Source: Bacillota bacterium | GTDB taxonomy: Bacteria; Bacillota; Clostridia; Oscillospirales; Acutalibacteraceae | Direction of reading: 5' to 3' | Assembly (NCBI GenBank): GCA_022706685.1 | Contig: JAKJCA010000028.1 | Location: 1 to 34,172 of the forward strand | Length of the DNA: 34,172 nt | Shown: piece by piece, positions 8,496-16,240 of the stretch | Layout of the letters: every line of letters starts with the position of its first letter | Position numbering within the stretch: the first letter of the stretch is position 1 | Translations under genes and position numbers: made by a program | The notes under the pieces: generated by a model | Databases searched by the model: none | The model's input: the letters and a program-made list of their open reading frames with translations, nothing else | What the model was told of the DNA's origin: nothing

Positions 8496-8511
8496 ACTCG
8501 GAGGGCTCGTT

Positions 8512-10038
8512 ATGAATCGAACATTCATCAAAAAGCTTCTCGCGGCCGCGCTTGCGCTGGCTGTTCTTTTCGGCGGCGCTGCCGCCCGGGGATTTGCCCG
8601 CGCCACACCCGGCGGAATTTTTATCGGCGCATCGGCCGTCGCGGCGCCTGCCGCACCGTCCGGTTTCAAGGCTGCGTTCGCCTCGTTCACCAGTGTCCGG
8701 CTGACATGGAACGCCTCCGCCAACGCGACCGGATATGTCATCTACCGTTACAACCCGGCAAAAAACGCTTTTGCGCGCCTTGCGGCCGTCAAAGGGCTCA
8801 GCTATACCGACACCGGACTGACCAAAGGCAACACCTATTTTTATAAAATCGCCGCCTATACCGCTTCGGGCGGCGGTAATGTTTACGGCAAGGTTTCGCC
8901 GCCTGTTTACTGCACGCTCAAACTGGCCGCTCCGGGCAATTTCAAGGCAGCGCCTTCGCAGTACAACTCCGCCAGGCTTTCGTGGGACCCGGTTCCCGGA
9001 GCCAAAGGTTATGCCGTCTACCGCAGCCTGACAAAAACCTGGGGCTTTGCGAGAGTCGGCACCACGGCGTCGGGTGATTTTGTCGATATCCCGCTGGCGA
9101 CGGGCCAGGTTTATTACTACAAAGTGTTCGCCTACGCGCCCTATAACGGCAAGAACGAATACAGCCCCGCATCCGCGACCGCCGGCGTCAAGGTCGTGCC
9201 CCAGGTTCCCCAGTCGCTCAAGGCGGTGTCGCTCGGCTATAACCGGGTGAAACTGACCTGGGATTCCGTCAAAGGAGCCGACGGCTACATCGCCTATTAC
9301 GCGACGGCGAAAGACGGCCCTTACACGCTGGTACAAAATTATATCAAAGATACCGTGGCGACTTTCAGCCCATTGGACACAGGCGTCACCTACTACTTCA
9401 GAATCCGCTCGTATGCCGTCACAACCCTCTACGGCAGCGCCGTCAGCGCCGCCTGCCCGCCGGTCTCGGTCAAACCGGTTCCCGCCGCGCCCGTTGCCGT
9501 CACAGCCGTTTCCGCCGGTGCCGGCAGTGTGACGGTCACCTGGGACGCCGTTGAAGGCGCGACGGGCTATACCGTCTACCGGGCGGGCTTCCTCGGGATC
9601 CTTTATAACGACATCGCTTCCACGTCCGAAACAACCTATACCGACACAGGCCTGACGACGGGCAGCATCTACAACTACAAAGTCAAAGCCTATTTCACGA
9701 CTGATAAAAACGAGAATATCTACGGCCCGTCGAGCGCTGCCGCGCAAGCCAGGCCCGTGCCATCCGCCCCTGTTCCGGCTGCCGTCCCCGTGACCGCCGA
9801 TGCGATTGAAATCTCCTGGCCGGCCGTCGACGGGGCCAGCGGGTACGAAATCTATGTTTCAAGCAGTGAGGGCGGCGCCTTTACGCTGCTCAACAATTCC
9901 GCCGACACAACCTTTATCCACGCGCCCGTCGCAACGGGAGTCCCTTATTACTATAAAGTCAGGGCATACGCCCCCTTCGGCAGAACGGTGGTTTACGGCG
10001 ACTATTCCGGTGTTGTCAGCGCCGTGACGAACGGTTAA
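8512..10038 (+). CDS. Secreted protein of five fibronectin type III domains
   Basis: The 508-residue product has a signal peptide (about 1-30, Ala/Leu-rich core). Five FN3 repeats of about 90-95 residues follow, starting near residues 48, 141, 233, 329 and 421. Each repeat shows the W-x-x-x-x-G-A-x-G-Y-x-(V/I)-Y strand pattern and an Y-x-Y-K-V-x-A-Y-like strand. No enzyme domain, LPXTG motif, SLH domain or C-terminal membrane segment is present, so it is probably released or held by a partner. GGAGG lies seven bases before the ATG. The function is unknown; FN3 arrays usually bind or space carbohydrate-active or surface proteins. The neighbouring metallophosphoesterase also ends in an FN3-like domain. 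Confidence 0.85.
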   Translation: MNRTFIKKLLAAALALAVLFGGAAARGFARATPGGIFIGASAVAAPAAPSGFKAAFASFTSVRLTWNASANATGYVIYRYNPAKNAFARLAAVKGLSYTDTGLTKGNTYFYKIAAYTASGGGNVYGKVSPPVYCTLKLAAPGNFKAAPSQYNSARLSWDPVPGAKGYAVYRSLTKTWGFARVGTTASGDFVDIPLATGQVYYYKVFAYAPYNGKNEYSPASATAGVKVVPQVPQSLKAVSLGYNRVKLTWDSVKGADGYIAYYATAKDGPYTLVQNYIKDTVATFSPLDTGVTYYFRIRSYAVTTLYGSAVSAACPPVSVKPVPAAPVAVTAVSAGAGSVTVTWDAVEGATGYTVYRAGFLGILYNDIASTSETTYTDTGLTTGSIYNYKVKAYFTTDKNENIYGPSSAAAQARPVPSAPVPAAVPVTADAIEISWPAVDGASGYEIYVSSSEGGAFTLLNNSADTTFIHAPVATGVPYYYKVRAYAPFGRTVVYGDYSGVVSAVTNG

Positions 10039-10045
10039 CCCGAAC

Positions 10046-10090
10046 AAAAATAACGGCAGCCCTGCATCCCGGCGGGGCTGCCGCTGTTTT
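10046..10090. terminator. Bidirectional terminator between converging genes
   Basis: Nine-base arms (10054-10062 and 10075-10083) form a GC-rich stem. On the minus strand the stem is followed by TTATTTTTG, and on the plus strand by CTGTTTT. It lies between the FN3 gene stop (10038) and the metallophosphoesterase stop (10099) and probably serves both. Confidence 0.8.
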
Positions 10091-10098
10091 GAGCGGTT

Positions 10099-11421
10099 TT
10101 ACTGGGCGGCAAAGGCCAGCGTCAGCGGTTTGGACAACTCCGCGTAGGCGTTGGCCGCCATAACCGTCACCCGGTATTCTTTGCCCGTTTCGAGCGGCCC
10201 GATATCCACCGTGTAATCCGCCGGCGACGGGTGGATGTAATAACCCGACAAAATGCTTTGTGAAAAGACCGTTTTCGCGCCCGACGTCACCTTGATTTTA
10301 TAGTCGTGCACGACAAAGCGGTCGGACGCCGCGGGGAAACCGACCGAATAAGACCCGTCAGCCCCTTTGGCAACCGTCAGCGCGGCGCCGCCGGCAAAAA
10401 TGGGCGGCTGATCGGCTCTCATGCGGTTGGCGTAGGTGTAGGCGAAGCCGTTTTTATCCGCCGGCTTTTCAATAAAATATGTTTCGCCGAACCAGCAGTC
10501 CGCCGTAAGGTCATAGCAGCGGATACGCACGCTGCCGTTCGCGTCGGCTTCCACGATATAGAACTGTACGACGTCGCGGTAACCCTCAGGGAACTGGCCG
10601 TCTTCCAACTCGTTTTCGTTTTCCATATAACTCAGGCTTCCGGTGCCCAGCGCGGTAAAAGAGCCCTGCCAAATCGAGCGCGGGTCGCCCATCGCGTAAT
10701 GCGAGTGGCCCGAAAAGCTGACCACCTGCGGATAAAGGCTGTAAACGCCGTTGAGGTCCGGGCTGCCCCACTGAACGCTGCCGTAAACGGTGCCGAAGGG
10801 ATGCGGGTGCTGGAAGACGAAAATGGGATAATCCGGCTTGTCGCTCTTCGCCTGCTTCAGCTGCTGTGCCAGCCAGGCCTGTTTGTCAAAACCGAAGACG
10901 CCGCCGGTTTGCGAGTAGGAAACGGCGACAAAATGAAAGCCGTTGATGACCTCGTGAACGTCCGGCTCTGCGCCGAGGACTTCCCGGTGAAGGGCGTAGA
11001 CCCCGCCGCCCGCATAACCGAATTCATGGTTGCCGATGGCGGTGATGAGCTTTGTGCCTGTATGGATATGGTTATCGGCGACGGCTTTAAATTTTGCGTA
11101 TTCAAGCGGCGAGCCGTTGTTGGTATAATCGCCCGCTACGCAGACGGCGTCGAGATACGGATATTGCGCGTCGCTTTGCGCGAGCTCATAACTTTTATCA
11201 ATCATCGCCGCCCATCGCCGCGTTTCGACATTGTTCTCCTCTTCTTTGATATGAATATCGCTGGTGACCGCGAAGCGGACGACGGGTGTAAAATCGTCCG
11301 GCGCCTGCGGCATCTCCGCGTTCGTCGCGGCCGGGTTGACCAGAACCGACACGGCCCCCATCAGGATGGAAAACAGCAGGGTATAAAGCGATTTGAAGGT
11401 TCTCGGTAAAGCGGTGAACAT
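10099..11421 (-). CDS. Secreted calcineurin-like metallophosphoesterase with C-terminal FN3-like domain
   Basis: The 440-residue protein has a signal peptide or anchor (about 10-36). All metal-site motifs of the family are present: D55-x-H57 (SDIH), G97-D98 (AGDYT), N131-H132-E133 (GNHE), H205 (FQHPH) and G238-H-S-H241. A C-terminal beta-rich domain (about 350-440), with ETGKEYRVTVMAAN-type strands, looks FN3-like. It should hydrolyse a phosphoester outside the cytoplasmic membrane; the substrate cannot be assigned. I chose ATG 11421 because GGAGG lies seven bases upstream; the frame's earlier start at 11478 lacks a site and would precede the signal peptide. Confidence 0.88.
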   Translation of the reverse strand: MFTALPRTFKSLYTLLFSILMGAVSVLVNPAATNAEMPQAPDDFTPVVRFAVTSDIHIKEEENNVETRRWAAMIDKSYELAQSDAQYPYLDAVCVAGDYTNNGSPLEYAKFKAVADNHIHTGTKLITAIGNHEFGYAGGGVYALHREVLGAEPDVHEVINGFHFVAVSYSQTGGVFGFDKQAWLAQQLKQAKSDKPDYPIFVFQHPHPFGTVYGSVQWGSPDLNGVYSLYPQVVSFSGHSHYAMGDPRSIWQGSFTALGTGSLSYMENENELEDGQFPEGYRDVVQFYIVEADANGSVRIRCYDLTADCWFGETYFIEKPADKNGFAYTYANRMRADQPPIFAGGAALTVAKGADGSYSVGFPAASDRFVVHDYKIKVTSGAKTVFSQSILSGYYIHPSPADYTVDIGPLETGKEYRVTVMAANAYAELSKPLTLAFAAQ

Positions 11422-11493
11422 GGCGTTTCCTCCGATACAAGGCGTTTGGCGCCTTTGCTGATATATAGGCGCCGACACGGGCGCCGCGAAGCC

Positions 11494-11499
11494 ATTATA
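11494..11499 (-). promoter_or_regulatory. -10 box, probable promoter of the metallophosphoesterase
   Basis: A perfect TATAAT on the minus strand lies about 73 bases upstream of ATG 11421. The -35 is weak (TTCGC-like). Three GGCGCC palindromes and a small hairpin (11439-11455) occupy the leader between it and the gene. Confidence 0.45.
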
Positions 11500-11561
11500 T
11501 CATATTTCATCCTGCCGCGAACGGCGGAAACACGCCCGCCGTGTGTCCCCGCGAAGCCGCC

Positions 11562-11590
11562 TTGACAAGTTTCCTGCGGGTATGTTAATT
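11562..11590 (+). promoter_or_regulatory. Promoter of the GYF/cysteine-protease-like protein
   Basis: TTGACA (11562-11567) and TTAATT (11585-11590) are spaced by 17 bases. The transcript would start near 11597, about 40 bases before ATG 11636. Confidence 0.65.
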
Positions 11591-11635
11591 TTCAAACAAA
11601 CGCAAAACTGTAATCAGCGGACAGGAGACCTCATT

Positions 11636-14092
11636 ATGCAGTGGTACCTCTGGCGCGGCGGTAGCCGCCACGGCCCCTATGACGAAAACACAATTACCCT
11701 CTGGCTCGCGGAAGGCAAACTGGTTCCCGGCGATTTGCTCGCCCTTCCGGGCGGCGAATGGCTCAGCCCGGAGCAGGTTGCGGCTTCAATCCGCGCAAAA
11801 GCTGCCGGCAACGGCGCTCATGCCGCTGTGGCGGCAATACCGCCGCAGGCGCCGCCCCATCAGACCCCGCCTGCGCCGCTTCAGCCAACTGCTCCCGTTA
11901 TTGCGCCGCAGACACCCGTTTATCAACCCGCGCCGCCTCCGGCCTATGCCGGGCCGGCTGTAACGCCCTACCCGCAGACGCCACCACCGGCCGTTGGCGG
12001 CAAGGTGAAAAAGTACAAAAAGCCCCGGCGCAAGCACAGGGGCGCCGTCGGATGCCTGAGCGTGTTTCTGGTGTTCGCCATCCTCGTCGGCAGCGGCGTC
12101 TACCTGTTCGCCAACCGCGACAGCGGCAACCTTAAGTTCGGCAAAAGGCAGACACTGGCCTCCGAAAAAGTGACCTCGCTGGGCGGCGAAATCACGTTTG
12201 ACACCGGCTCGGCAGACGGCCGCCAGGCCGTGCTCCAAGTACCCGGAAAAGCCTATGAAAAAGAAACGGCGTTTAAAATATCGTCCCGCGAAATCAAAGA
12301 GAACAACCTCGGCGAACACTTCAACCCCATCACCCCGCTGATTACCATCGACAACGGCCATGCTTATTCCGCCGAAGTGATGACACTGACCATTCCCATC
12401 AGCATCGCAGACGACGAGTTCGCCATGGCTTTCTATTATGACCGCAAGACGGGCGAACTCGAAGCGCTGCCGCTGGTGCAGCTCACCACACAGAGCATCA
12501 CGGTCGCCACCGAACATTTCTCGGATGTCGCGGTTTCAAAAATCAAGCAGTCAGAACTCGAAGGTATCGATGTCGACACGGGCTTTGAACCCGGTTACGA
12601 CGACTGGCAGTTCACTAACTATGGCTCCTTCATCGCGCCCGGCGGCCATTGTGCCGGTCAGTCGATTTCGGAGATGTGGTATTTCGTCGAGAAATACAAG
12701 GCGGCTTCCGAACGACGGCTCTACGGCCGTTACGACAACAACGATTTCGGTATGGGCACCATCGATTTCTGGGAGGACGATTCATGGGGTTACCGTTTCG
12801 CTTCGACCATTCAGAATAAAATCGACTGGGATAGCAGACAGTATAAAATTGCTGAAAATCTCAATCTTTTAGGCGACCGCTGGGTTTTCTTTTCATTCGC
12901 CTACAGCATGCTCTTGACAAAGAGCCCTCAGTTTGTCGCGATATTCCGCTACGACGCAGACGGCAACATCGCCGGCGGACACGCGATCGTCGCCTATAAA
13001 ATCAAGGACAATATCATCTATGTCGCGGACCCGAACAAACCCGGCGTCGCGGGCCGCAAAATTGTATTCAATGAAAAAAACAACAAGTTCGAACCGTACT
13101 CCTCCGCCGCCAACGCGGCCGACCTTGCGGCGGGCAAGGGTTACAAATACCCGAGCATCAACTATCTGGCTGTCAGCGCTATGATCAGCTGGGATACCGT
13201 CGGGCAGGAATACCGGAACATGCTCGACAAAAAAGCGGGCGACGACTTATTCCCGGCATACAAGCTCGAACTGCTGACAGCCGTCGACCCCGACACCGGG
13301 GAAGAAACCTGGTCTGACTGCCCGGAAAGCATCGAAACCGACCTGGCGAAAACTTCCGAACTCGGTCCGGACTATGCCGGAAAACTCGTTTTCCGCGTCA
13401 AATGCGCTTTCAACAACCTGTACAGCAGCCTGTACAACGAGACAAAACTGAAAAAGGCCGCCGAAATCACCGGCGGTGACGGTATCGTCAAATATACGGT
13501 TAAACTCGAAAAAGGCGTCAATGACATAGGATTCTATATCCAGGCGATGAGGGATGCGGAAATGCAGTACATCGACTTCAAGCGCGTCAAAGTCGTCTAC
13601 GAGACCGTCGATCTCAGCGGCACCTGGGAGGGCGAGTTTGTCGTCACCGAGGCCGGCAACATCATCAACCTCATCGCAGACTGGTTCAGTGGCGTCGTGT
13701 CCTATCTTTCCCAAATCGGCGACGAACCCGTCAGCCGCGAGGAAGCAAGACAGAATCTCATTGCGCAGATGGAGAGCCAGTTGTACGGCAAGACCATCCC
13801 GATGACCATGGTACTGACCAAACACGATCCGAAGGATGAAGTCAATTATGACGCCGTCATCCGTTATACCGGCGACGACGGCAACCTGTACGAATACAAA
13901 ACCAAACTGAAATACAGCGACAAGGAAATCAAGTTCAGCGTCTATGACGCGGCGTCCTCCTCACGGATGAAATTCTCCTGTTACCTCGAGGGCAACGACA
14001 CGCTCGCGGGGACGTACGTCGTCCACGCCTGGGGCGGCCTGGTGCGCAACGCCTACAGCGGCGAGTGGCGGGTGGACAAACAGAAGCCCTGA
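11636..14092 (+). CDS. Membrane protein with GYF-like domain and extracytoplasmic papain-like cysteine protease domain
   Basis: The 818-residue protein begins with a GYF_2-type domain (about 1-50; WYLWRGG, HGPYDENTI, W42). A Pro/Ala-rich linker (about 60-120) and a very basic stretch (KKYKKPRRKH) precede one membrane helix (about 137-158), placing the N-terminus inside. Outside are a beta-rich domain (about 165-300), a domain with Cys339 (GGHCAGQS), His449 (GGHAIVAYK) and Asp465/Asn467 (VADPN), and a C-terminal lipocalin-like domain starting DLSGTWEG (about 658). The order and flanks of Cys, His and Asp fit a C39/papain-like hydrolase; this is inference. ATG 11636 has AGGAG eight bases upstream. 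It appears to be transcribed alone. Confidence 0.8.
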   Translation: MQWYLWRGGSRHGPYDENTITLWLAEGKLVPGDLLALPGGEWLSPEQVAASIRAKAAGNGAHAAVAAIPPQAPPHQTPPAPLQPTAPVIAPQTPVYQPAPPPAYAGPAVTPYPQTPPPAVGGKVKKYKKPRRKHRGAVGCLSVFLVFAILVGSGVYLFANRDSGNLKFGKRQTLASEKVTSLGGEITFDTGSADGRQAVLQVPGKAYEKETAFKISSREIKENNLGEHFNPITPLITIDNGHAYSAEVMTLTIPISIADDEFAMAFYYDRKTGELEALPLVQLTTQSITVATEHFSDVAVSKIKQSELEGIDVDTGFEPGYDDWQFTNYGSFIAPGGHCAGQSISEMWYFVEKYKAASERRLYGRYDNNDFGMGTIDFWEDDSWGYRFASTIQNKIDWDSRQYKIAENLNLLGDRWVFFSFAYSMLLTKSPQFVAIFRYDADGNIAGGHAIVAYKIKDNIIYVADPNKPGVAGRKIVFNEKNNKFEPYSSAANAADLAAGKGYKYPSINYLAVSAMISWDTVGQEYRNMLDKKAGDDLFPAYKLELLTAVDPDTGEETWSDCPESIETDLAKTSELGPDYAGKLVFRVKCAFNNLYSSLYNETKLKKAAEITGGDGIVKYTVKLEKGVNDIGFYIQAMRDAEMQYIDFKRVKVVYETVDLSGTWEGEFVVTEAGNIINLIADWFSGVVSYLSQIGDEPVSREEARQNLIAQMESQLYGKTIPMTMVLTKHDPKDEVNYDAVIRYTGDDGNLYEYKTKLKYSDKEIKFSVYDAASSSRMKFSCYLEGNDTLAGTYVVHAWGGLVRNAYSGEWRVDKQKP

Positions 14093-14098
14093 TCGGAT

Positions 14099-14135
14099 AA
14101 AAAATGCCGGCTTGCGTCACGGGCGCAAGCCGGCA
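14099..14135 (-). terminator. Terminator of the symporter operon
   Basis: Perfect 12-base arms (14105-14116 and 14124-14135) surround a 7-base loop. On the minus strand six T follow (complement of 14099-14104). It lies just past the symporter stop at 14152 and may also slow plus-strand transcripts. Confidence 0.9.
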
Positions 14136-14151
14136 GCAATTTGAGTAACGG

Positions 14152-15780
14152 TTACTTGACTCCCTCAAAGCACTTGTCAATGTGCTCTTTGGGGAGTTGC
14201 TTCTTTTTGCTGACAATCAGCTGCACGACGATGGTCACGATAATCGAAATGCTCAGGGCAATAATGATCGGGTCGACGAACTGCGTATATTTCGACGTTT
14301 CAGCCAGTGAAACCTTGCCGAAGAGCAGTTTGCAGATTTTCATCGCCGTCGATTCCTTGGTGTGGATGAACATCATCCACAGCAGGCTCGTCGAAAAACC
14401 GGCGATCATGCCGGAAACGGCGGCGGTTTTCGTCAGTTTTTTCAGATACAGCGCGCCGACGTACATCGGCAGGAAGGCGGCGGCGCAAAGCCCCATGAAA
14501 AGCCCCGTGCTGATGGCGATGGAATCGCTCCATATTTTCGGCAGCGCATAAGCCAGGATGATGGTGTAGACGATGGCGATGATCATGCCGATACGGGTGA
14601 TGAGCATCGCTTTTTTCTGGTCCATGTCGTCTTTGCCCAGCAGGTCGCGGCCGATGGCCGTGCCGATGGTATGGAACTGCGAGCTCATCGTCGACATCCC
14701 GGCCGACAGCAGCGCGATAAGGAAAATCGGGAAAAACCACCCCGGTAAAAAGCTTTCGATGAATTTCGGAATGACGCTGTCGGCCCCGCCGGCATAGACG
14801 GCGGAAATCTGGCCGTATTTTTCAAAGAAAAACACGTTGGTCAGCGCTCCGACAGTGAAGGCGACGCCCGTCATCATCAGGATGAAGAAACCGCCCGTCG
14901 GCACGGCGCGGTTGATTTCACGGTCGCTCTTGACGGTCATGAAACGCACCGCCAGCTGCGGCTGCGCGAGTACGCCGATGCCGACGCCGAGCACGATGCT
15001 CGTAACGACCGTCAGCCAGTTGGCGGAAAGGAAAACGGGCATGCTCGTCCAGCCCTGGAAACCGCCCGCGCGGAACTTCTCGGTCTGCGCGGCGACAGCC
15101 TCTCTGGTTGCGGCGGAATTAAACAGGTCGGTCAGTTTCTGGTGCGCCGTCGTGACGCCGCCGAGCTTCGCATAGACGAAAACGAGCAGGATGGACATCC
15201 CCACGAGCATCAGCGTGCCCTGCAGGGCGTCGGAGTACATGACCGTTTTCATCCCGCCGAAAAACACGTAAGCCGCCACGATGGCCGCAAAAATGAACAG
15301 AGCGGTGTTGTAATCGAGGTTTTGAAAACCCGCTTCCAGGAACTTCGCTCCGCCGATCATAACAGCCGCCGCGTAAATGGGCATAAACAGGAAGATGACG
15401 ACAGCCACAAATTTGCGGATGAGTTTGGAGTCGTACCGTTTGCCCAGCAGCTCGGCAAAGGTGTGCGACTGAGTGTTCAGGCCGATGCGGCGCGTCCGCT
15501 TGCCGAAAAACACAAAGGCGATGAAGATGCCCAAAAAGATATTCAGAAAAGTCAGCCACAGCAGACTGAAACCGAACACGCCCGCCGTGCCGCCGAAACC
15601 GACGATGGCGGAGGTGCTGATGAACGTCGAACCGTAGGAGAGGGCCATGATAATCGGGTTGGCTTTTCGGCCCGCGAGGTAGTAGTCCTGCGTGTTTTTG
15701 GTTTTGATATATCCCAGATAGCCCAAAAACGCCAGGACGCCGATATAGACAACAATGACAATGGTGGTGGTCAGGGTCAA
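14152..15780 (-). CDS. Sodium:solute symporter (SSS/SLC5 family)
   Basis: The 542-residue membrane protein has about 13 helices with typical SSS features: the N-terminal DYYLAGRK segment, STFISTSAIVGF in the first repeat helix, and the FGGMKTVMYSD-type signature. It uses a Na+ gradient to import an organic solute that cannot be named from sequence. The start is TTG 15780, supported by AGGAGGAG five bases upstream; no ATG fits. It follows the 61-residue accessory gene by 24 bases, so the two are co-transcribed from the promoter near 16100. A divergent uroporphyrinogen decarboxylase-like gene may act on the imported compound. Confidence 0.9.
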   Translation of the reverse strand: MTLTTTIVIVVYIGVLAFLGYLGYIKTKNTQDYYLAGRKANPIIMALSYGSTFISTSAIVGFGGTAGVFGFSLLWLTFLNIFLGIFIAFVFFGKRTRRIGLNTQSHTFAELLGKRYDSKLIRKFVAVVIFLFMPIYAAAVMIGGAKFLEAGFQNLDYNTALFIFAAIVAAYVFFGGMKTVMYSDALQGTLMLVGMSILLVFVYAKLGGVTTAHQKLTDLFNSAATREAVAAQTEKFRAGGFQGWTSMPVFLSANWLTVVTSIVLGVGIGVLAQPQLAVRFMTVKSDREINRAVPTGGFFILMMTGVAFTVGALTNVFFFEKYGQISAVYAGGADSVIPKFIESFLPGWFFPIFLIALLSAGMSTMSSQFHTIGTAIGRDLLGKDDMDQKKAMLITRIGMIIAIVYTIILAYALPKIWSDSIAISTGLFMGLCAAAFLPMYVGALYLKKLTKTAAVSGMIAGFSTSLLWMMFIHTKESTAMKICKLLFGKVSLAETSKYTQFVDPIIIALSISIIVTIVVQLIVSKKKQLPKEHIDKCFEGVK

Positions 15781-15804
15781 GGGGACTCCTCCTTTCTCAG
15801 TTGT

Positions 15805-15990
15805 TTATACGTCGAGTTTGTCGTCGATTTCAAGCTCTTTCTTTTCCCAGTCGATTTCTTTGGCGATTTCCTGGGGACTTGCGTCTTCGCCCTTGTTCCA
15901 TTTCAAAATACCGTAGACGATGCACAGCAGCGAGGACAAGATGCACAGGATATAGACTGCGAGAATTTGGGCGTCACCCATTCCGAGCAT
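15805..15990 (-). CDS. Small accessory membrane protein of the SSS symporter
   Basis: This 61-residue protein has one membrane helix (about 8-29) and a charged cytoplasmic tail (WNKGED, then Glu/Lys/Asp-rich). Short one-helix proteins encoded directly before SSS genes are annotated as symporter small accessory proteins, and this fits in size, topology and place. ATG 15990 has GGAGG eight bases upstream. It probably helps assembly or regulation of the transporter; no direct evidence shows how. Confidence 0.8.
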   Translation of the reverse strand: MLGMGDAQILAVYILCILSSLLCIVYGILKWNKGEDASPQEIAKEIDWEKKELEIDDKLDV

Positions 15991-16085
15991 TCCGGCTCCC
16001 TCCTTTCGGTCCGGTTTCCCGCGGGAAAGGGGCGCGCTCCGCGGTTTACCGATTTAAAGCTTTTAATGGCTAAAGCAATAAATAT

Positions 16086-16114
16086 ACAATAGTAGATAAG
16101 CGGGTTTTTGTCAA
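16086..16114 (-). promoter_or_regulatory. Promoter of the symporter operon
   Basis: On the minus strand TTGACA (16114-16109) and TATTGT (16091-16086) are spaced by 17 bases. The leader before ATG 15990 is about 90 bases. Confidence 0.7.
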
Positions 16115-16137
16115 CATCGTGATATAAAAATGTTTCA

Positions 16138-16156
16138 AACCGGTTCCCTGCCGGTT
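16138..16156. promoter_or_regulatory. Candidate operator between divergent promoters
   Basis: AACCGG and CCGGTT form a perfect 6-base inverted repeat with a 7-base spacer. The repeat overlaps the first bases of the plus-strand -35 and sits 24 bases behind the minus-strand -35. That position suits a repressor or activator shared by the symporter and the decarboxylase-like gene. Confidence 0.4.
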
Positions 16157-16183
16157 GACACCCGGCCATTGGTGCTCTATATT
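16155..16183 (+). promoter_or_regulatory. Promoter of the uroporphyrinogen decarboxylase-like gene
   Basis: TTGACA (16155-16160) and TATATT (16178-16183) are spaced by exactly 17 bases. The start is expected near 16190, giving a leader of about 50 bases before ATG 16241. Confidence 0.8.
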
Positions 16184-16240
16184 GAACAAAAACGCAGGCC
16201 CGTGTGTCCGGGCTTAGACGGGCTCGAAGAGGAGCGGGAC

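Noticed and set aside
7639..9747. A 702-codon open frame on the minus strand across the FN3 gene and the symporter start
   Set aside because: It has no ribosome site or domain, is low-complexity (Arg/Gly/Ala/Val), and lies antisense to the FN3 gene, which has a clear signal peptide, repeats and promoter. It is a by-product of high GC.
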